DNA from: Diabrotica undecimpunctata | Taxonomy: Eukaryota > Arthropoda > Insecta > Coleoptera > Chrysomelidae | DNA length: 64,000 bases | Assembly (NCBI RefSeq): GCF_040954645.1 | Contig: NC_092806.1 | Coordinates: 2,542,001 to 2,606,000 of the forward strand | Direction: 5' to 3' | Shown here: piece after piece, positions 25,601 to 35,800 of the stretch | Layout: each line of letters starts with the position of its first letter | How positions within the stretch are numbered: the first letter of the stretch is position 1 | Translations under genes and position numbers: made by a program | The notes under the pieces: generated by a model | What the model saw: only the letters and a program-made list of their open reading frames with translations | Database searches by the model: none | Told to the model about the DNA's origin: nothing

Positions 25601-26330
25601 CTGGGTACTATTATTTTTATATAATTAAGAGGTTCAGATCAGAAAATGAAGTCAGAAGACTTATTAGTACATGTGTTATTGAGCATCTACAATAGTGTCT
25701 CGATAACTATTTGTCTGTATATGCGCTTTTTTAATAACATAATATTTTAACTGCTTATAAATAATTTATGATTATGAACAATTATATTATATATTATTAT
25801 TTATGAAAAATTTTTGTTCTTGTATATATTATGTAAAAATATTTTCAACTATGATTTTCCTTAATTTGTGTTTACCTGTCTCTACCTCTTTCTACTTTAA
25901 ATTTTCTTAATATATACCGAAATGTTCCATATTATATCCAACTTTGATACTTTGTTTTTAGAATATATTCCAAATTAAGTCTCTTAAATAATTCGGTTAT
26001 TTTTTGCTGTCGTTTTTTTATTTCCTTACATAATTTTTTCGCTTTTTTTCTGCATGAAAATATTTTATTGTATTGAAAATATTTAAAAAAATGATTTTGT
26101 TAATAGTATAAATAAATAAAAAAAATAAATATAGTTGGAAATTAAATAAGATGTGTTAAATATTCTTCTAGGAACAAGTAGAAAAAGACGCCCAAGCACT
26201 TTGTGACCTCCTACCAGGGGATTTAAAGACTTTCTGTGAAAAAGATTTGCTTCCAGAAGTCGAAAAAATCTACAATGCTGTCAGTTCCACATCACCTCAA
26301 GAAGTATGCCAAGATTTGGAATTGTGTTAG
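19667..26330 (+). CDS. SapB gene 2: secreted single-domain saposin-like protein
   Basis: The spliced coding sequence is 19667-19706, 21842-21869, 24050-24119 and 26172-26330 (297 nt, 98 aa). Introns are 2135, 2180 and 2052 nt, phases 1, 2 and 0. The signal peptide differs from gene 1 at few positions. The SapB cysteines are at 26, 29, 57, 68, 92 and 98, with one residue fewer between the fourth and fifth. DLLPGDLKTFCEKDLLPEVE parallels AVLPGDLATFCENDLLPALE in gene 1. There is no N-glycosylation sequon, unlike the other three. Mature acidic to basic residues are about 17 to 6. The 3' flank aligns with gene 1, but its AATAAAGAGATG is reduced to AATAGAGGTG. Function as for the family: lipid or membrane interaction, unproven here. 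Confidence 0.88.
20425..20745 (-). repeat. About 320-bp dispersed repeat, copy B, with hammerhead-like core
   Basis: Reverse complement of the repeat at 11770-12075, sharing CTCAGGACT, GCCATGTTACCAA, ATATTTAGTGGC and the core CTGATGA-TGGAATACTTATTCC-GAAAACG (20497-20532), then TAGCCCAAATGGG. It lies where gene 1 intron 1 has other insertions, so it probably arrived after the duplication. Confidence 0.6.
21150..21400 (-). mobile_element. Old LINE RT fragment, counterpart of 10850-11200
   Basis: LDEIMETIRGMKTNKTIGED then RKFADRVKHFQNIIH on the minus strand aligns with LDEIIKTIRGIKTNKSIGED in gene 1 intron 1, at the same place relative to exon 2. An A-run of about 18 nt at 21400-21417 is adjacent. 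Confidence 0.65.
22715..23327 (+). mobile_element. RTE-like LINE 3' remnants in SapB gene 2 intron 2
   Basis: First a C-terminal piece, RRAISWLRKIKTWTGKNVQQ (22730-22850). Then a second copy from 22855 with FSIILYGTETWTLKRCNLKR, LWLYRRVLKILWTDRITNKE and, after a frameshift near 23100, LEYLGHVMRGPKYEILRLII, ending at a stop at 23325-23327. The second piece resembles the 6618-9895 family. Confidence 0.7.
23328..24049. other. Intron 2 remainder with a degenerate TGATCAATACT motif
   Basis: No gene is seen. Between 23491 and 23602 the motif TGATCA(G/A)TACT or AGATCAATACTT occurs three times, 56-60 nt apart, in a GC-richer patch of unknown origin. The last 170 nt before exon 3 align with the end of gene 1 intron 2. 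Confidence 0.4.
24740..25620 (-). mobile_element. RTE-like LINE reverse transcriptase remnant in gene 2 intron 3
   Basis: Minus strand 25598-25278 reads PAFLCLIDFKKSFDRVRLKD then GSGIRQGDSLSTMLFNLIMD, the RT palm blocks with the first catalytic Asp in FDRV. 25013-24762 gives a thumb piece, KANIRPIMTYTSETRPDT. The YADD block (about 25270-25200) is eroded. Gene 1 intron 3 is only 352 nt, so this insertion explains the larger gene 2 intron. Confidence 0.7.
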
Positions 26331-26576
26331 AGACAAATTAAAACAATTATTGTTGTAATATGACTAAAAAGTGTAAGATAAATTTTTAAACTGGCTTTCT
26401 TCGTTTGTTTTTATTTTCTTTTTGACCGTGGAATGTGTATATGAATACTCACAAGAAGCTAATATTATTGTAACGTAAACATATTATAACTTAGCACGTT
26501 CCCCTGTAAACGCAAAATTTTTAATAGAGGTGTTCTCAAAGTAATAATCATTTTCCAAACTAATGTTTGTATTTTG

Positions 26577-26690
26577 AGAACGATTTCCGAAGTGGAAATT
26601 GAAACGTCAATAAACGTATTTTAACCTTTAATTGTGGCTTATTCCCAGTTAAATAGTAATTAATTTAAAATGCCACAAGAAAATAGCTTC
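26577..26690 (+). repeat. Stem-loop tail repeat, copy 2, inserted in the gene 2 3' flank
   Basis: Near-identical to 17188-17285: CGATTTCCGAAGTGGAAATT, GAAACGTCAATAAACGTATT, ATTGTGGCTTATTCCC. The gene 1 3' flank at 14975-15000 is continuous where this is inserted, giving an empty site, so it entered after the duplication. Confidence 0.7.
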
Positions 26691-27159
26691 AGAACAATAT
26701 TATCAATAGTATTCGTCTTGAACCTGTATAACTAAATTTTCAAAGATTAACTTAATTAATTAATCATAAGATAATTAAATCTGCATTTACTATAACCAAC
26801 CGTTTCTGAATTACCATTCGGTATTCGTCAGAAAGCGCATCCACCATAACGGTAGACTTACTCATTTCTGGGTAAAAATCTGAGTTTTAATTCTTAATTT
26901 TAGAATTAACCCTAATCTCTCACTCATACTGCTCATCAGTTTTCCTTTACTGTTCTTATAATTTATATCCTTTAAAATTTATTTGTGGTTTGCCATATTC
27001 TACAGAGTGATTAATAACTACGTGGAAAAGCAAACAAACATTTTTAAATAGCTTATCCTCTAGATTATCTCGTACTTAGATTTCTCCCATAATACCTGTT
27101 TTTATAATATAAAGTCTATAACAGATGCAGTATTCATAATAAAACAAATAAAAGAAAAA

Positions 27160-28190
27160 GCTATAGAGTTCGGCATGCCAGCGGCATGGGAGACATTCTA
27201 AATATATTAATAGAAAATGAAACACCGACCAACATAACAAAGATAGTCCATAACCTAAATAACAATAATGTAACCAAAGTTAGAGCAGGAGATCAATTCA
27301 CTGAAAATATTACAACACCGGAAGAAATTGGATAAGGCGACAGTTTAAGCCCCTTCTTGTTTAACCTACTCATGGGCAAAATTATAAACAAAGTAACATC
27401 TCTCAGTCTCGGATACAGAATGGGCAGCAAAAGAATTGGTATTGTGTGTTACCAAGATGATGCAGCAATTATTGTCGAATCAAAAGATGATCTTCAGAAA
27501 CAGCTCTTTCAGTTCTTTCAAATAAGCCGCCAACTAAATATGACCATTTTTACCAACAAAACTATATGTATGACGATAGCAAAAGATCCGCTAAGATGTC
27601 AGTTAGTGGTAGAGAACAACCCCATAGAACAGGTGATGCAATTCAGATATCTGGGCATAGATATATCAAGCACACACGACCCAGTAAAATACCTAAGAAG
27701 TCAGATCAACAAAGCATTCATATTGCCGGGATATCTGCGTAAGATAGTCTGGTCAAATCCATATATGAGCACAGATAGTAAAATTAGAATCTATACGACT
27801 TGCATACGACCAATGATGACATGTGGCATATAAGTGCGCGAAGATACCAACAAAACGACACAGATGATAAGGGTTGCCGAAATGAAAACCCTAAGAACAA
27901 TAGTGGGCAAAACAAGAAGAGACAGGGTGAAAAATACAAACGTCAGAGAGCAGTGCAAAATTCAAGACATTGTAAGAGGGGAAGGCAGCGTAAGAGGATG
28001 TGATACAATCATGTAAAACGAATGGATGAGAATAGACTCCCAAAAATTGTCCTAGAAAACAACACGCCCGGTTCAAGACCTCCCGGAAGACCACCTTAAA
28101 GATGGAGGGATAGTTGGCAATCTACTCCTAGGAAATTAACCAGAGGCAGCTTTAGAATGAAACAGATCGAAAGATCTCCAAGAAGTAGAA
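27160..28190 (+). mobile_element. RTE-like LINE RT remnant, 3' part
   Basis: Reads IG-stop-GDSLSPFLFNLLMGKI (27324 on, the expected Arg codon now TAA), then a 158-aa frame 27357-27833 with VCYQDDAAIIVESKDDLQKQ (YADD changed to YQDD), MQFRYLGIDISS and IRPMMTCG. Broken C-terminal pieces follow: MKTLRTIVGKTRRDRV, VKRMDENRLPKIVLENNTPG and SRPPGRPP. A degenerate N-terminal piece lies at 27140-27330. It lies between SapB genes 2 and 3. Confidence 0.75.
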
Positions 28191-28199
28191 GAAGAAGAA

Positions 28200-28970
28200 A
28201 TATAAAGTTTTAAACTACTATATAGAGTACTGAACGAGCTGTGGCCATTTTTAATTTCGAAATCGTCAAAATAAATATTATGTATAATATACACATTATA
28301 CAATTAAATTTAACAGAAATAATTGATGAATATTCGTATATAGGATGAATTACAAATAAAATTACAATTAAAATATGTATGTTACAAGGGTTCATTAGTC
28401 TTGAATATTGTAAAAGTGGAATCTTTTGATAATGTGGTAATTTTCAGCTAAAATAATAATCAAATTAATTACCAAAGATTATTACATTAAACTAGAGTAC
28501 TAAGTTTAAAAACTCCTGCGATACGATACTTTAACCATTATCATATTTCAAGTATATTGACAAATTAAAATCTACTAATATTATTAGATAACTTTGGTTG
28601 TCTTGTATGCTTTTAAATAGATTAAAATAACAAATATTAATTTTTTAATATAGTTAAAAATATATCATATGCACGTTATAGATATAATATAAGGCATTAT
28701 TGTGGTTAGATAATAAAATGACAGCTCCAACAAGGATAGTTCGGTACCTCGGAGGTAAAGGACACTATGTCCATTTTCTTACTTTTTCAGGAGAGCAGTT
28801 TTAAAATTTTTTAAATTTGTAATCAGTAAATACTCGAATGTTTCTTATATTTAACCAAGATTAATATATTATTATTGTAGTATGTATAATCGTTTTTCAT
28901 TCCATGAAGTGCTATATAGGTACCTGAGGTTTACCGTTCATTATTTAATTTTTTTTTAAAAATGTGTAGT
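28200..28970. other. No gene seen
   Basis: AT-rich spacer. GAGGTAAAGGACACTATGTCC at 28751-28771 resembles the reverse complement of the TIR at 28971, so it may be the edge of a related element. Confidence 0.45.
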
Positions 28971-29305
28971 TGGACATAGTGTTGTTTACCTCTAACAACT
29001 TTTTTAAATAATGTGGCATTGCATGTTAAGGTCTTTACGAAATAAACAATACAAACACATAAAACAGCCTATACTATTATTTTATTAGAGGTAAATATTA
29101 TAATGTTATAATATTTGAGTAAAATTATAGACGACAAGTTTCAAAATTGTTAAAGATGCTCCATATCATCTTCACCTTCTTGTGGGTAATCGTTTGTGGC
29201 TACATCGCTGTGTTAAATTTTGATAAAACGCATGACAAACTGACGGAACAAACAGCAGTAGTGCAATTAAGTCATTGTACTTTTGTTTTGTGATTGGTAA
29301 TGGGA

Positions 29306-31263
29306 TTACTGAGACTTTAATTGGGCTGGAAACGTTACTTGCTGTCTTCGATACCTCATGAAGTCCACTTCATACATATTTTGATTATTGAAATCGGTCT
29401 TATAAAAGAACTTTCCAATGTGTTCTTGTTGGACTTGTAGGAAAACACATGTTAACACTAGAACAGGGTCTTCATTAAAATTTTTTTTCTATTTACAAAA
29501 GGAGGATTAGATGACAATTTCTTATCAAACAGCGTTTTGAAGTTTTTAAAATCTGCAAGTTCCATATTGTGCACTGTGTATTTACCTGATGTTTGCCTAA
29601 GTAGTTGTTGCCAGTCCCATGGTGATAAAATGGCCAAATTGGAGAGTTTCTTTCTTTTTCTTTTGATTAAAGCATGAACAGTATCTGCTTCCATATGTGT
29701 GTGTCCTTTCAGTAAAAACTTTTGAGTGATCGTCTTTATTTGCAGTATCCAAAAATAGCACATTATAATACTTATATTTTTATTTTGTCCATAGCAGTTA
29801 TCGGTCCAAAGAGTGATGTCGTCTACTTGACTACCTGGAATTGTATTGTCAGCCCATTTCAAAATTGACGGGGGAATTTCATTTGCACCTCGGGCCCCTT
29901 TCGATTCGTCTTATATTATACATTGTACAGACGAATCACTGGCATCATGTAATGTAAAATTTAATGTCCAAAGCTTCCTTTTGTAGAAACTAATACAATT
30001 GTTTGTTAGTGGTGAAGGCAAACATTTTTGCAAATCACCAGATAGTACTTTGTATTTTGGTGACTCTTTAGCTATTATAAAGTCCAATTGTTTTAAGTTA
30101 TACCGAGTTTTAGATTCAATTAGGTGAGCATCATGATCAGCCTAGCCTGTACACTGGTTAGTTCATCTGCAGTAAGATTATTTTTTAATTGAGCGATGAA
30201 TGTACTGCATGTATCGCAAATGTCTCTTTCGGGCGGTTTAAATGACAACTTGAAGTCTTTATTAAAAATATCTGCGTACAACCATTTTTTTGCTCTGAGC
30301 TTTGGATCTACATGTCTTTCATTGCATTCATCAATGTACAGTTGATACATCTTTTCTATTGTAAGTTCTGTGCCCAGATAATCTCTCTTACTCCTTTCTC
30401 TGGAATAATGACTCTCGTATTTTGGGAATGATTTAATATGTTGATGTATACTATTTATGGTATCGGTAGGAGTTTTATTGGTTGGGGTGTATCTTCCTCT
30501 TTGATCAGTTTTTAATAAACCTCCTGGCTCAATTTTTTTCAACATATTTACTACTACTAAATTAGATATACAAAGTGTGTTTAAAAACATAACCTTGCAC
30601 ACCTTCAATAGCTGATTTTTCACTGTAAAATGGTAGTGTAGTGTATTATTTTTAGATTTGGTAGAATTTAGATCTTTTTTTCTTGATCGAAGAGTAGGTT
30701 GGGTGTCGATACATAAGAAGATAAATTGCTTTTTAAGATCTGAAACGTTGGTCTCAGTCCAGTATGAGTTGAAAATTTTATTACTTTCGTATTCTGGCAA
30801 TCTTTCAGAGCATTTCATGCGACACATGCAAGAAGGCTTTAACATTTTTGCAGACATGTCTTTGCGTCTTTTACTGAGATACTCTTTCCCACTAGCTATT
30901 TTTTGTTTGCGAACATTACAGGCCCAATTTTGTTCATTTACTACACGTTTTTTACCTTTTTGTTTGCACTTAGTTATATTTTGTACCTTTCTTTTAACAC
31001 TTTTCTGTTCTAAAATAACTTCATTATGTTCATTGAAATTGCCTGCATCACTGCTTAGGGATAAATCGTCCTGAAGAAGATTTTTTTATTGCCCCACTAA
31101 TCGTAGGAGTTATAATAGCTTTGTCTTTTACCTTTGTTTTCGCTGGTTTACTTATTCGTCTCATATCATTGTCGTCCGATTCTGAGCTTTCCCCACTTGG
31201 AGGTTCATAGATTTTATCAATATCCGAATTTTCATCTCCAAACAAATTATCATTTTCGTCCAC
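29306..31263 (-). pseudogene. DDE-type transposase, frameshifted at three places
   Basis: Starts at ATG 31263 with an acidic Ser-rich N terminus. It shifts frame in an A7 run near 31090, then reads a Cys/Lys-rich region, VCKVMFLNTLCIS, DQRGRYTP, KSFPKYESHYSRERSKRDYL and RDICDTCSTFIAQL (to 30120). It shifts again near 30125, giving HDAHLIESK, VLSGDLQKCLPSPLTNN, RKLWTLNFTLHDA, an in-frame TAA, DESKGARGANEIPPSI, LWTDNCYGQNKN and GHTHMEADTVHALI. A third shift in an A8 run near 29490 leads to a stop at 29306. D in GDLQK and D in WTDNCYGQN are probable catalytic residues; E in MEAD could be the third. This family is multicopy in arthropod genomes, but its name escapes me. Confidence 0.65.
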
Positions 31264-31840
31264 TTCTTTCTTATAACGAATATATTATATCAAATCAGCT
31301 AAAAGAAGGACTTGAATCGTGTTTTATTATAATTTATGAAAATATTTTAATTCAAAAATAACGTTAAAAAATAAAAAATTTAGACATGACTTTAAATTAT
31401 TATGTTTAATTTCAAATCGAGAGCTGTCATTCGTTTCTCGTAAAGTGTAGCAAAAAACTGTATTGAGTTGTGGTATACTAGAATAAATAAAATATACTGG
31501 AAAAATTTAAAATTTAATTTGAAATTAATACAAAATGAATAACTTTTACAGTGAACAAGTGTGGAATTTAAATATATGTATTATAATTTGAAACTGCTGA
31601 AATAATAGTATTTTGTCATATCTCCATTATTAAAAAATTCTTTAAACATTTTGGACATTAACTCAACCGTCTCTCTGGTTATTAAATTTATTAGATACCG
31701 TTTTTTGTTGTTAATAATAAAAATAATATTTATCTAAACATATTTTTGAACGTTATTTATTTTTATTCAGATTTAGTGCAATTCCGTTATCTGTGATGGC
31801 AACAATTAATTGTTTCACAAACCATTGTCTCCAGTCTGAA

Positions 31841-31879
31841 CCAGAGATATGTAAGAGAGGCTCTCTTATATATCTCTGG
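31841..31879. repeat. 19-bp near-perfect hairpin
   Basis: CCAGAGATATGTAAGAGAG at 31841-31859 and CTCTCTTATATATCTCTGG at 31861-31879 pair at 18 of 19 positions around a single G. It lies in the 5' flank of the DDE transposon. Confidence 0.75.
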
Positions 31880-31992
31880 TCTGAACACTGGTTTAAATTG
31901 GAAAAAAAACTGTACCATTTTTATATGACGCGAAGTGTACAAGGGTACATAACACTATGTCTGGATGGTAAATGACGGTGCACACATATAGT

Positions 31993-32056
31993 AGAGGTAA
32001 ACAACACCAAGTCCACATGATGTTGTTTACCTCTGACTGGAAGTGGACTTGGTGTT
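31993..32056. repeat. Overlapping alternative hairpins at the transposon right end
   Basis: The segment 31993-32016 can pair by its first half with TGTTGTTTACCTCT (32021-32034) or by its second half with GTGGACTTGGTGTT (32043-32056). This suggests a rearranged or nested terminal inverted repeat. Confidence 0.6.
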
Positions 32057-32109
32057 TATTAAAAAGTCGGTAACTTGACGTAAAATTGTTGAAAGACACT
32101 AGAAAATAA

Positions 32110-32530
32110 AGCTCAAAAACCATATGCTCCTGAAACGTGGAATATCAAGAAAGCTGACGCAAACAGAACCAACACCTTTGAGATATGGATTACGAATTAA
32201 ATGGACAGTTCATCGTATAAATAAATTTATGCTTAAAGAACTTAATATTAATACCAAACTCATTACAACAATAAACAGAAACAAAAAGTTCTTTGGTCTT
32301 ATTACTAGAAGGAAAGACTGATCATCGAAGCAGAAGATCAAGAGGATGATATCCTGTCCTATACGGTAGACTCGTCAAATTTAAAATCCTTTTCCTTTCG
32401 GAAGTAACTCATGAAGCCAAAATGAAGCTAAATGGCCAACCACAGTTATGGCGTCACCATATCCTTGCGTAGGTTAAAGACGGACTAAGGAGGAGAATTA
32501 TTGTTTGAGAGAAACCACTGAACCACAACT
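32110..32530 (+). mobile_element. RTE-like LINE 3' fragment
   Basis: Reads APETWNIKKADANRTNTFEI, then in other frames LKELNINTKLITTINRNKKF, FGLITRRKD and VTHEAKMKLNGQPQLWRHH. These are C-terminal blocks of the family at 3-632, with several frameshifts. It ends about 180 nt before the gene 3 promoter. Confidence 0.6.
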
Positions 32531-32713
32531 GAACCAACTTTGCCACCACTGAAGTATTTAGGGTTATTTACCAGAATATTGTACTTTAATGATGTACTTA
32601 ACCATCTTTGACGTGATAAAAAATTACTTACAAGAGCAAATATTTAACTTGCACTAGAAACTATTTCATTTATTTTTGGAATCAATAAGATGACAATGAT
32701 TTTTATTTTTAAT

Positions 32714-32856
32714 TTATCTTAAGTGTTTTCACGTGATGACAATGACTAATTCAATCTTATCGCTACATTATTCTAGGTACATATAGGAATCTATAAGGGG
32801 ATTTTTCCAGTAATGCTGTAGACTATTTTTAAAGTGGCTTACTTTTATATATAAAA
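32714..32856 (+). promoter_or_regulatory. Promoter of SapB gene 3: paired GATA sites and TATA box
   Basis: TTATC at 32714-32718 and 32757-32761, again 43 nt apart. The second is preceded by CTAATTCAAT as in gene 2. TATATATAAAA is at 32846-32856 and initiator-like TCATT at 32873-32877 (+29). The ATG is at 32895. The rest of the region has diverged from genes 1 and 2, so the shared sites stand out. Confidence 0.68.
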
Positions 32857-32894
32857 CAAACCAAAATGTTTATCATTGTAAAATAAAATTTAAC

Positions 32895-35800
32895 ATGAAA
32901 ACTACATTCGTATTAGCTGTTTTGGTTTGCGTCGGTAAGTAATGATACTTTTTACATTTTTTATTATTACGCAAATTATGCATGTTACCGAAAAAAATCG
33001 TAAATAGGTAAGGTTGAAATAAACCTTTTGTAGGTTGGTGCTTCAGTCAATTTCATGTCCCACATGTATTTCTACATTTCCCACATTTTAAATGAGTGCA
33101 TGTATTTCTAACATTCTTGGCCAAGAAGGGAACAGCTGATTAGCACGACGAAATAGACGGGGATCTATATAAAGAATGGTTTGAGAAGACGTTAATTCTA
33201 AACTTGCCGAAAGGCAAAGAAAACGTTGTCGTTTTGTATAACACGTCTTACCATTCCCGCAAATTTAATTTTTCAGACAATTGTGGAACAAAAGGCAAAT
33301 CAAGGATTGGCTAATCAAGGAGAACATTTTCTTTGAGGAGAATTATCTAAAACATGACTTAATGGATACTGCAGCCGCATTTAGAGACAAGTACGACAAG
33401 GATAAAATTGAAACAACTGCGGAAAATATGGCGTTAAGATTTTAAGACTGCCGCCTTACCATTGCAAGCTGAATACGATTTTGTATATATGTACATATTT
33501 TATCCAAGATTTGCTACATGGCGAAACTAAAACTGCATATAATTCTAATACCGTTTTTCTTTTTTTGTTAATTCTCATATTTAACTCAATTAAGTTAATT
33601 AGTAAAGATTTTTAAAACTAAGCGCGTACGGTCTTGATTAGTCTATCGACAAACTACCACACGCCTACCACTGTGCCGAAATAAGCAGCATCGCTGCGCT
33701 CCGTAAGACCAACACTGAATTCTAACTGTAGCTTTAACTATAGTGGGAATCATACACACTATGCTAAAAAATTGATGACATCGAAATTATAGGACACAAA
33801 AATTAAAGTAACTATTTTCAGACCAATAATTAGATCCGTAGGTAATATATGTTTGTGAGATCTGGAAAATGACATAAAAAGCGTAACTCAAGACATTAAA
33901 AATAATGATACTGAGAAAAGTATACGGCCTGGTGCAAGATAAAGGCGGCACATGTAAAATCAAGAGAAACGACGTTATTCTTGAATTGAATAAAGGGCGC
34001 GTTACTGTAAGATTTGTTAAAAGACTGTTGTTGCTGGGATATATCCAGAAACAACAAGAAAATATTACAAGGGAAGCTGATAGAAAAACAAAAAAGAGAA
34101 ACACCTAGAACGAGATTTGTTTGAATGACTTGAACGACGACCTAAGAACTATGAGAGATGGAGATGGATAGTAAGACAATGGAGAAGAAGGGCTCAAAAG
34201 AAATCGAAATAGAAGGATAACGCTTGACAGACAAAGACTCGTTTTGATTGTATGGGTTTACAATTATGATGCCAGAAGAAGAAGAAGAAGAAGAATTAAA
34301 ACTGCCGACTTACAGCAAGAGCATAGTGTGAGTGATATCCAGATCGCCAGTAGTCGAATATGAGTGCAGTTCAAAACTGATCTAATTTTAAATAGGTACT
34401 TGAGTAAGGAACTCTGAACCAAACAGCCGTAGTGATAAGATTTTATAATAAATTTTGTGGAAGTATAAAAAACAAAAGTTTTCAGTGTTTTATTGTTAGA
34501 CTAAAGTATTTGTTCAGTACCTAAACAAAATTCTCTTTGGATAAATTTAAAAAGAAACTTTATATTTTTACACTAAAATTTTTTTGCAGGACTTACCGTT
34601 CACGCCCAATATCATGAGTAAGTACTGGATATTTTTCATTTAATTTTTTATATTTAACAATCAAAGGGGCAGGTATCTCAGATGGTAGAGTGTCCAATTT
34701 AACTTAAGTGACTCAAGCTAAAGGACTGGTCCACAGACACATACATATAGTATCCCTAACATCCGATTGTCAATTCCTCCTTAATATGACGTGCAGAGTA
34801 CCGATGCAAATTAAGTCTTCCATAACAGCTGTTGTTGTGTCCCTTAAGGTCCATCTAATTTCAAGGAAACTAATCTTTGCATATTGCTTAATTTGAAGAC
34901 CTCATTATTTTAAACGCCTACTCCTAGAGACCTAATACCCCTAATTTATGTACTACTGTTGGTGTTACCACCATATTATAAATTCAATACAACTGTGTCA
35001 TTACCTATACCACAAGGTACGATGACTAGGTTATCTGGAAAGCCCAGCATAACATAATGTTTATCGTTACTGAGTTTAGCCATACATGACCAGATTTTAG
35101 AAGACACTGTGTTGACATTATTTTCCCCAGTAATATATCACACGACTTTTCAACATAGTCTTTCCATCGGAACCTTATTTCGGTCATCTTTTTTAGCCAA
35201 ATAGTCCATGTAATTGATGAGTAGTTGGTGTTGAAAGCTTTCATTATATCAAAACATGCACCCAGCATTATATTTTCAGAACTTACTTTATCCTCTGTAC
35301 GAGATCATAGAGTGTTGCTAATTTCTTAATAAGTTTTACTTATATGGTAATAAAACTACTATTTATTCATAACAAAATGTAACTTCATGACATAAAACAT
35401 AGAAGTTCCTGCTCTTCTTAAATATATGTTTCGCATACTCTTAGTATTGCGATTATTGGTGTTTTGTCAACAGGCAAATCTTGGGGTTGGCATCTTCTGG
35501 AGATGTTACTGCTTTGCTTGTAAGCTGAAACTGACGCCGCGTTGTACCATTGTTGTGTTTGTCTTGTGAGCTTTTGGGTGTTTTCTTGGGATTGGTTGAC
35601 TGTGCTGTCCTGTTTTAGGCTTTGCCTCTTTAGGACGTGTTTTTCTTTGTGTTGGGTGTAATGGCGCTGGATTTGGTATTGTGTCTGCTGGTGTGCGGTG
35701 TGTTTGTTTGTTGGAGGTTGCTGCTCTCATCTAGTCCTGGACAATCGGGGGTGAAAGGTATGTAAGTGAACGGTTCTTTTTAGAATTTTTTTTTATCTAA

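Larger units (their letters stand above)
28971..32015 (-). mobile_element. TIR DNA transposon carrying a DDE transposase pseudogene
   Basis: TGGACATAGTGTTGTTTACC-TCT at 28971-28993 and its inverted counterpart at 31993-32015 match at 21 of 23 positions. They enclose the transposase pseudogene at 29306-31263, with about 310 nt and 730 nt of flank. I could not identify a target duplication. The superfamily is not assigned. Confidence 0.55.

Noticed and set aside
34668..34740. tRNA-like sequence (GGTATCTCAGATGGTAGAGTG) in gene 3 intron 2
   Set aside because: The start resembles a tRNA D-arm/A box, but there is no matching B box at the right distance and no acceptor stem.
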